Assembly (NCBI GenBank): GCA_021773115.1
Contig: JAJFKS010000036.1
Location: 1-64,000, forward strand
Direction: 5' to 3'
Source: Woeseiaceae bacterium
GTDB lineage: Bacteria; Pseudomonadota; Gammaproteobacteria; Steroidobacterales; Woeseiaceae
Length of the DNA: 64,000 nucleotides
Shown: positions 59,575 through 64,000 of the stretch, one piece after another
Numbering within the stretch: the first letter of the stretch is position 1
Layout of the letters: each line of letters starts with the position of its first letter
Program-made: the position numbers and the translations under genes
The notes under the pieces: model-generated
The model's input: only the letters and a program-made list of their open reading frames with translations
What the model was told of the DNA's origin: nothing
Databases searched by the model: none

Positions 59575-59778
59575 CTAGCGAACGATCGTCAGCAGGGTGC
59601 TGGCGTGTTCCGGGTCACCGCCATGGGTCTCTGCCTCATCCATCGATGCGACATTTGATTCTTTGGCGTACGCGATTGCGCGGTGAAACAGTTCCCAGCG
59701 CTGCCGGGCCGACTCACTCGTTAGCGCATCCAGTGGCGACTCATTAATAGCTTGTTTCTTTGACATGCTTAAAGACAC
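59575..59778 (-). CDS. Small hypothetical protein
   Basis: 67 residues, hydrophilic and helical ('ESARQRWELFHRAIAYAKESNVASMDEAETHGG'). GTG at 59778 has AAGAGA 5 bases before it; the ATG at 59766 is the alternative start. No homologue recognised. Confidence 0.5.
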   Translation of the reverse strand: MSLSMSKKQAINESPLDALTSESARQRWELFHRAIAYAKESNVASMDEAETHGGDPEHASTLLTIVR

Positions 59779-59916
59779 AGTTATCTCTTGGTAGGTGAAC
59801 TATAAATATCTTGGGTCGAGCACTCCGTGAGGCATGTCACAGCTTGCTTCGGAACTTTTTTTACGAGCGCTTTTTCAAGCAAAAATCAGACACAGTTCCA
59901 CTTCGCTCATTACGTA

Positions 59917-59941
59917 AAACGCCGACACGAGGTCGGCGTTT
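59917..59941 (-). terminator. Rho-independent terminator
   Basis: AAACGCCGAC (59917-59926) pairs perfectly with GTCGGCGTTT (59932-59941); on the minus strand TTTT follows. It lies 34 bases after the stop of the 90-residue gene. Confidence 0.7.
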
Positions 59942-59974
59942 ACAACTCTAAATGCTTTGCACACATCGCTGTGA

Positions 59975-60247
59975 TCAGTCGTCGTTATCCGGGTCTTTGG
60001 TCCAATTTCGCTTTACTTGATCGGACCAGTCTCGATAGCCTTTCCAGGAATACAGGGCGGGGTCGATTCCGGAACGCTTGCCGCGGGTTGTCGGTGCTTT
60101 GGATATCCAGCGCCGATATTGCTGCCAGCCATCCGCGTCATTCGCCGCTGGAACCTTGTTGTCCAGCGTCGCGTCTTTGGCTCTGGCGTCTCGCTCGGCA
60201 TCCGTACCAAAGCTGTCGGCCCACTTAATGTTTTTGCTATCAGGCAT
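59975..60247 (-). CDS. Small charged hypothetical protein
   Basis: 90 residues, rich in Asp, Lys, Arg and Trp, no signal peptide or membrane segment (IKWADSFGTDAERDAR, 'YSWKGYRDWSDQVKRNW'). It has its own terminator. No function can be given. Confidence 0.6.
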   Translation of the reverse strand: MPDSKNIKWADSFGTDAERDARAKDATLDNKVPAANDADGWQQYRRWISKAPTTRGKRSGIDPALYSWKGYRDWSDQVKRNWTKDPDNDD

Positions 60248-60367
60248 GAGATTGCTCAGTCAGTCCTTTCAACAGATGCTAAGCGTCATTCACCATAAAT
60301 CACAGGAACTGCATCACAATGCCATGCCCTTGTTTTTATCTATTTATCAGATAGTTAGTCGTTGGTT

Positions 60368-61741
60368 TTACTTAATCACGTAGCAAGGATCGTATTCCCG
60401 GCCGGATATTTTCATGCGTTGTTGTGCGACGAAAGATTTCAGCAGCGTATCCAGCAAATCCATGATTCGTTGTGATCCGCTGAGCTGGAAGGGCCCGTGG
60501 CGATCAATTTCCTCAGCCGTGTCCTCACGAACATTGCCGGAAACGATGCCTGAAAATACTCGCCGCAAGTTCGCCGCCAGAATGTGCGGCGGCAGATCGT
60601 CACTGATATCCAACGCGCTCATGGATTCATGGGTGGCAACAAAAGGCTTTTGGAATTCATGGTCAATGGTCAAGCGCCAGTTGAAATAGAAGGCATCGCT
60701 GTGTTGCATGCGAAATTCTCGCACGTCATTGAGCCTCGTTTTGATTTCCTGTGCGACGGCGCGCGGATCATCAATGATAATTTTGTAGCGACTCTGCGCC
60801 TCGGGACCCAGCGTTGCGCCAACGAATGCATCGATCTGCTGAAAATAGTCAGCGGCCGTGGTGGGTCCGGTCATGACCAGCGGCAAGGGCTGTCCGGCAT
60901 TGTCCGGGTTCAGCAGCACGCCCAGGAGATACAGAATTTCTTCAGCTGTGCCAACGCCGCCCGGAAATACGACGATGCCGTGGCTGACCCTGACGAAGGC
61001 CTCAAGCCGCTTTTCCATGTCCGGCATGATGACCAGCGAGTTAACGATCGGATTCGGTGATTCTGCAGCGATAATGCCGGGCTCGGTGATACCGATGTAT
61101 CGGCCGCCTCGAACCCGCTGCTTCGCGTGCCCAATTGTCGCGCCCTTCATCGGCCCTTTCATCGCACCCGGCCCACAGCCCGTGCAAACATCGAGTTCGC
61201 GCAGGCCCATTTCGTAGCCGACGAGCTTGGTATAGTCGTACTCGTCGCGGCTAATGGCGTGCCCTCCCCAACAGACCACCAGGTTGACGTTGGTGGGCAG
61301 ATCGAGCAAGCCCGCGTTGCGAACGATATGGAAGATCGCATTGGTGATGCCATCCGAGGTATCCAGGTCGAAGCGCCCGCTATCAAGAATGTCCTGTCGG
61401 GTATAGACGATATCCCGCAGCACAGCCGACAGCAGCTCACGCGTACCACGAATCATGCGCCCGTCTACAAAGGCTTCGGAGGGCGCATTTTTTAAGGACA
61501 CTTTCAGGCCCCGGTCCTGCTGAATAAAGCCAATTTCGAAGTCGTGGTAAAGCTGCAAAACTTCTTTCGCCTCGTCGTATTCGCTACCGGAATTGAGGAC
61601 CGCAAGCATGCAGCGACGCAACAATGGATAAAGCCCGCCCGCGGAGCTGTTTTTTAGCAGGTCGGCTTCATGCTGTGAGATAACTTCGAGGCTGCCCTCG
61701 GGCCAGACTTCCGCGTCTACGCGGGTTTCGGACGTCGTCAT
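60368..61741 (-). CDS. ppnN: Nucleotide 5'-monophosphate nucleosidase PpnN
   Basis: 457 residues. A LOG-like central domain with CTGCGPGAMKGPMKGA and FPGGVGTAEE (the PGGxGTxxE motif) is flanked by the N- and C-terminal domains of YgdH/PpnN. Cleaves purine and pyrimidine monophosphates to base and ribose phosphate; the E. coli enzyme is stimulated by (p)ppGpp. Long-form length supports PpnN over LOG cytokinin enzymes. Confidence 0.93.
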   Translation of the reverse strand: MTTSETRVDAEVWPEGSLEVISQHEADLLKNSSAGGLYPLLRRCMLAVLNSGSEYDEAKEVLQLYHDFEIGFIQQDRGLKVSLKNAPSEAFVDGRMIRGTRELLSAVLRDIVYTRQDILDSGRFDLDTSDGITNAIFHIVRNAGLLDLPTNVNLVVCWGGHAISRDEYDYTKLVGYEMGLRELDVCTGCGPGAMKGPMKGATIGHAKQRVRGGRYIGITEPGIIAAESPNPIVNSLVIMPDMEKRLEAFVRVSHGIVVFPGGVGTAEEILYLLGVLLNPDNAGQPLPLVMTGPTTAADYFQQIDAFVGATLGPEAQSRYKIIIDDPRAVAQEIKTRLNDVREFRMQHSDAFYFNWRLTIDHEFQKPFVATHESMSALDISDDLPPHILAANLRRVFSGIVSGNVREDTAEEIDRHGPFQLSGSQRIMDLLDTLLKSFVAQQRMKISGREYDPCYVIK

Positions 61742-61744
61742 GAC

Positions 61745-62242
61745 TCAGGGACGAATTTCAATGGGTGTGTTGTCGCCGGTCATCAACCAGATGTCGATCA
61801 TGTCTGAGTTGGATACGGCGATGCAGCCGTTGGTCCAGTCCTGTGTGCGGTAATAGGTTTCCGAGCGAGTCGGTTCGTTTGGTTGGCCGTGGATCATGAT
61901 GGCGCCGCCGGGATCGACGCCGCCCGCAGCCGCCCGGCGCCGGTCCGACGCGTCAGGATACGAGACGTGAATCGCAAGGAAATAATCGCTGTTCGGATTG
62001 CGCAGATCCAGCAAGTAGGTGCCCTCAGGCGTCTTGAAATCACCTTCTTTTTCCTTACCCCCTTGCGGCTGAATGCCGAGGGCGATCTTGATAGTTTTTA
62101 GGATTCTACCTTTCTGAATGAGATGCAATTCGCGATCCGACTTGTCGATCACGACGCGATCCGCTTGCGGAAAGTCACTGGCCGATGCCAGGCTGGGGGC
62201 CAGCAAAAAGATGCCTAAAATTGTTGTAACTCGAATCATCAT
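61745..62242 (-). CDS. L,D-transpeptidase-family (YkuD) exported protein
   Basis: 165 residues with a signal peptide (LGIFLLAPSLASAS). YkuD features are IMIHGQPN and WTNGCIAVSNSD, which holds the catalytic Cys in the family pattern (S/N)xGC(I/V)xxxN. Likely forms or cleaves 3-3 cross-links or attaches proteins to peptidoglycan. Four bases separate it from the ppnN start. Confidence 0.9.
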   Translation of the reverse strand: MMIRVTTILGIFLLAPSLASASDFPQADRVVIDKSDRELHLIQKGRILKTIKIALGIQPQGGKEKEGDFKTPEGTYLLDLRNPNSDYFLAIHVSYPDASDRRRAAAGGVDPGGAIMIHGQPNEPTRSETYYRTQDWTNGCIAVSNSDMIDIWLMTGDNTPIEIRP

Positions 62243-62314
62243 AGAACGCTTGTGTCAGTCATTGCGGGTTAAGACTAACAAACCTGAACGCGGCGGAACA
62301 CGGTCTGTTTCACA

Positions 62315-62716
62315 CTAGACGTTGCGACCGACAATCCATCCGATCGCGAATCCAATACCGCCGGCGCCAATGGTATAAATCGGCAGATAGCGAAAGACCT
62401 GTTCCGGGTACGTGACATCGGTGAACATCTCATTAAGATTGACCGAGTAGGCATAATGCAGATACAGCGACAGGCCGAGTGCCGGTATGGCATAGCCAAT
62501 TATGCCCAGAGGCAGGCGCTTGCCCGTGCCGGACCAAACGCCGTGCCCTCGGTAGAGTGCTATACCTGACAACAGAACAAGCAAGGCGAGTGGTATCAGA
62601 TTGCGGATCACGTAGGGCCCGCCTTGCTGCACATTGTTGAACCAGGCTGCCGCGGCGACGGTGGTCAGGACGACCGGCAACAGTCGCCAGAGAGTGAATT
62701 TATGCTCGTCGCGCAT
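62315..62716 (-). CDS. Four-helix membrane protein of unknown function
   Basis: 133 residues with four hydrophobic segments (about 12-27, 38-54, 68-86 and 110-128). Polar loops are short; 'GRNV' ends the last helix. No family recognised. Its ATG overlaps the stop of the upstream transglycosylase gene at 62716, so it is translationally coupled to it. Confidence 0.6.
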   Translation of the reverse strand: MRDEHKFTLWRLLPVVLTTVAAAAWFNNVQQGGPYVIRNLIPLALLVLLSGIALYRGHGVWSGTGKRLPLGIIGYAIPALGLSLYLHYAYSVNLNEMFTDVTYPEQVFRYLPIYTIGAGGIGFAIGWIVGRNV

Positions 62717-64000
62717 TAAATCGGGTCGACGTCGGTGAGCAACGGAATCTGCACCCGCGTTCCAGGCCGAACTTTGTGCAGGTCAACACCCGGGTTGTAC
62801 TGGCGGAATAACCAGATCGGCACATCGTACTGGCGTAGCGCCAGTATCCAGATTGACTCGCCCAAACGTATCTCATGTTCGGTCACGCCGCTGATGATGT
62901 GTTGACGAAAAAAGTGATCCTGTTTGGCCTGGTGGTAGGCGACGCGGCGTTCCTCAAAGCGCTTCGCATCAACGTTAACGAGGTCGAGACGGATTCTCTG
63001 GCCAACAGCCACCGGTGTGCGAAATGCGAGGCTGTTCAGATCCCGTAGTCGCTGCGTCTTGATTTCCAGCCAGTCGCCAAAGTGCCCGAGTGTTTCAAGC
63101 GGCTGCACCTCGATCGTATTATCCGCTGCCACGCTGTAGTCACTTGGGTCCGACAGCAGCGAAGTTTGAATCGTACCCAATAAGGACGAGGCGAAATCAC
63201 CGGCAGCAACTTCTGAACTTGCCTCGATAGCCTCCGGCGCTGCGTCGACAACCGGCTCGGGTGCCGGTTCAGGAATCGACGCAACGACCACCGTCTCAGC
63301 GACCGGCGCCGGCCCGGCGGCCGGCAAACGTAGCTTTTGTCCGGCGCGAATGAAATGACTGCTATTTAATCCGTTCAGTGAAACCAGCGTCGAAACACGC
63401 GTGCCGTAAGTATCAGCGATTTGTGACAGTGTATCGCCACGTGACACCGTGTGAAACATATCGGGTAGTTGCTTCTGAAAAATGGCGTTAGCAGGAAGTG
63501 CGCTGATGACATCAGCTAGCGACATGCTCAGCCCGGATGCCGGCATCCGCAATGTGTATCCTTTCGGCAGATACTTGCTGCCCCGCCATACGCTTGCCTG
63601 CAAGGCGGGATTGTGTTGCGCGAGCTTTGCAGGACTGACGCCGAGGGCTTTGCTCAGTTCCTCGACAGCAACATAGTTCGCGAGCTCTGCCTCGGAATAA
63701 GCCGTCGGCGATTCTACCGTGAGGCCAGGAAAATATTTTTCCACGTTCTGGTCGACCTCTTTCGCTGCGAGGAACGCGACATAAAAATTTCGTGACGCAA
63801 AACCGAAGGTTCGGCCTTTGTATTTGCGCAAGATATCGACGTAGGCCGTGTCCCCCAATTCGCGCATTGCGCGCCGTACGCCGGCGAGGCCGTGGTTGTA
63901 AGCGGTAATCGCCATTGGCCAGTTACCAGTGATCGAATAGTTGTATGCCAGCAGTCGCCCTGCCGCGCGAGTCGCCTCGAAGGGGTCGTTGCGCTCGTCG
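62716..64000 (-). CDS. MltD-like lytic murein transglycosylase with LysM repeats, 5' end cut off
   Basis: The frame is open to the right edge, so the N-terminus and the catalytic Glu lie outside. Present: the end of the SLT domain (NDPFEATRAAGRLLAYNY, WPMAITAYNHGLAGVRRA), then LysM-like modules near 63600-63700, at 63330-63450 (FHTVSRGDTLSQIADTYG) and near 62740-62880 (HEIRLGESIWILALRQYD). A Pro/Ala/Glu linker separates the last two. The enzyme would cut the glycan strand to give anhydromuropeptides, substrate for AmpD and AnmK. Confidence 0.9.
   Translation of the reverse strand, partial: DERNDPFEATRAAGRLLAYNYSITGNWPMAITAYNHGLAGVRRAMRELGDTAYVDILRKYKGRTFGFASRNFYVAFLAAKEVDQNVEKYFPGLTVESPTAYSEAELANYVAVEELSKALGVSPAKLAQHNPALQASVWRGSKYLPKGYTLRMPASGLSMSLADVISALPANAIFQKQLPDMFHTVSRGDTLSQIADTYGTRVSTLVSLNGLNSSHFIRAGQKLRLPAAGPAPVAETVVVASIPEPAPEPVVDAAPEAIEASSEVAAGDFASSLLGTIQTSLLSDPSDYSVAADNTIEVQPLETLGHFGDWLEIKTQRLRDLNSLAFRTPVAVGQRIRLDLVNVDAKRFEERRVAYHQAKQDHFFRQHIISGVTEHEIRLGESIWILALRQYDVPIWLFRQYNPGVDLHKVRPGTRVQIPLLTDVDPI

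Noticed and set aside
59827..60228. 133-codon plus-strand open frame
   Set aside because: It crosses a terminator hairpin and lies antisense to the 90-residue gene; composition is not protein-like.
1..64000. CRISPR arrays, tRNA genes, transposases, prophage or toxin-antitoxin genes
   Set aside because: I looked on both strands and saw no array of regular repeats, no tRNA-like cloverleaf and no transposase or integrase motifs.

Overview
The window looks like chromosomal DNA of a free-living gammaproteobacterium, with moderately high G+C judged by eye. Supporting signs are a gammaproteobacterial-type 16S 5' end and rrn leader with boxA, a fused chorismate mutase/prephenate dehydrogenase, and gene blocks that I recall in similar order from Pseudomonas and its relatives: tyrS-mepM-anmK-erpA, pilG/H/I/J-chpA beside gshB-tonB-yqgE-ruvX-pyrB, and pilT/pilU beside yggS-proC-yggT. 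Species cannot be read from this sequence. A lineage such as Woeseiaceae, Steroidobacterales or Chromatiales would fit, but that is inference.

Layout, 1-16 kb: the minus-strand start of a 16S rRNA gene with its promoter and leader, interrupted by a long perfect inverted repeat; tyrS; a plus-strand run mepM-anmK-ppk1; an orphan membrane-anchor tail after ppk1; then a minus-strand cluster of ppx, erpA, a bactofilin and a coiled-coil membrane protein; hemJ; and rppH, a binding-protein lipoprotein, a diguanylate cyclase and tyrA. 16-28 kb holds accessory enzymes: gamma-glutamyltransferase, a beta-propeller/degenerate amidohydrolase, an exported methyltransferase-like lipoprotein, a lipoprotein amidase, a membrane-anchored metallopeptidase, an IMPase-family phosphatase, cobalamin adenosyltransferase, a VOC protein, a lipoprotein hydrolase, ampD-ampE and rsmE. 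A 616-base gap at 19713-20328 contains a sigma-54-type promoter followed about 180 bases later by an intrinsic terminator with no convincing gene between them.

28.5-37.8 kb is the Pil-Chp chemosensory operon (pilG, pilH, pilI, pilJ, chpA, chpC, all minus strand) that governs type IV pilus twitching. Genes for the receptor methyltransferase (pilK) and methylesterase (chpB) are absent from the operon. 38-43 kb is gshB-tonB-yqgE-ruvX-pyrB-pyrK-csaA. 43.1-47.4 kb is a less conserved insert with a di-haem peroxidase-like protein, a frameshifted DUF2231-like gene, a pilin-like protein without a normal prepilin motif, a PH-domain membrane protein, a 57-residue zinc-ribbon protein and a DUF457-like membrane protein. 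It ends at three tandem PilT-family ATPase genes (a second PilU-like gene, pilU and pilT).

50.8-64 kb carries yggS-proC-yggT, a DUF4426 lipoprotein, an HU-like protein, a coiled-coil/HhH protein paired with an OmpA-like protein, a protein-quality cluster (FKBP, msrB, htpG), small hypothetical proteins, ppnN, an L,D-transpeptidase, and a lytic transglycosylase with LysM repeats that runs off the right edge.

The main functional theme is type IV pilus motility: chemosensory control, retraction motors, a TonB-like partner and an odd pilin-like protein lie within about 22 kb. Cell-wall remodelling is a second theme (MepM, AnmK, AmpD/AmpE, L,D-transpeptidase, lytic transglycosylase, bactofilin).
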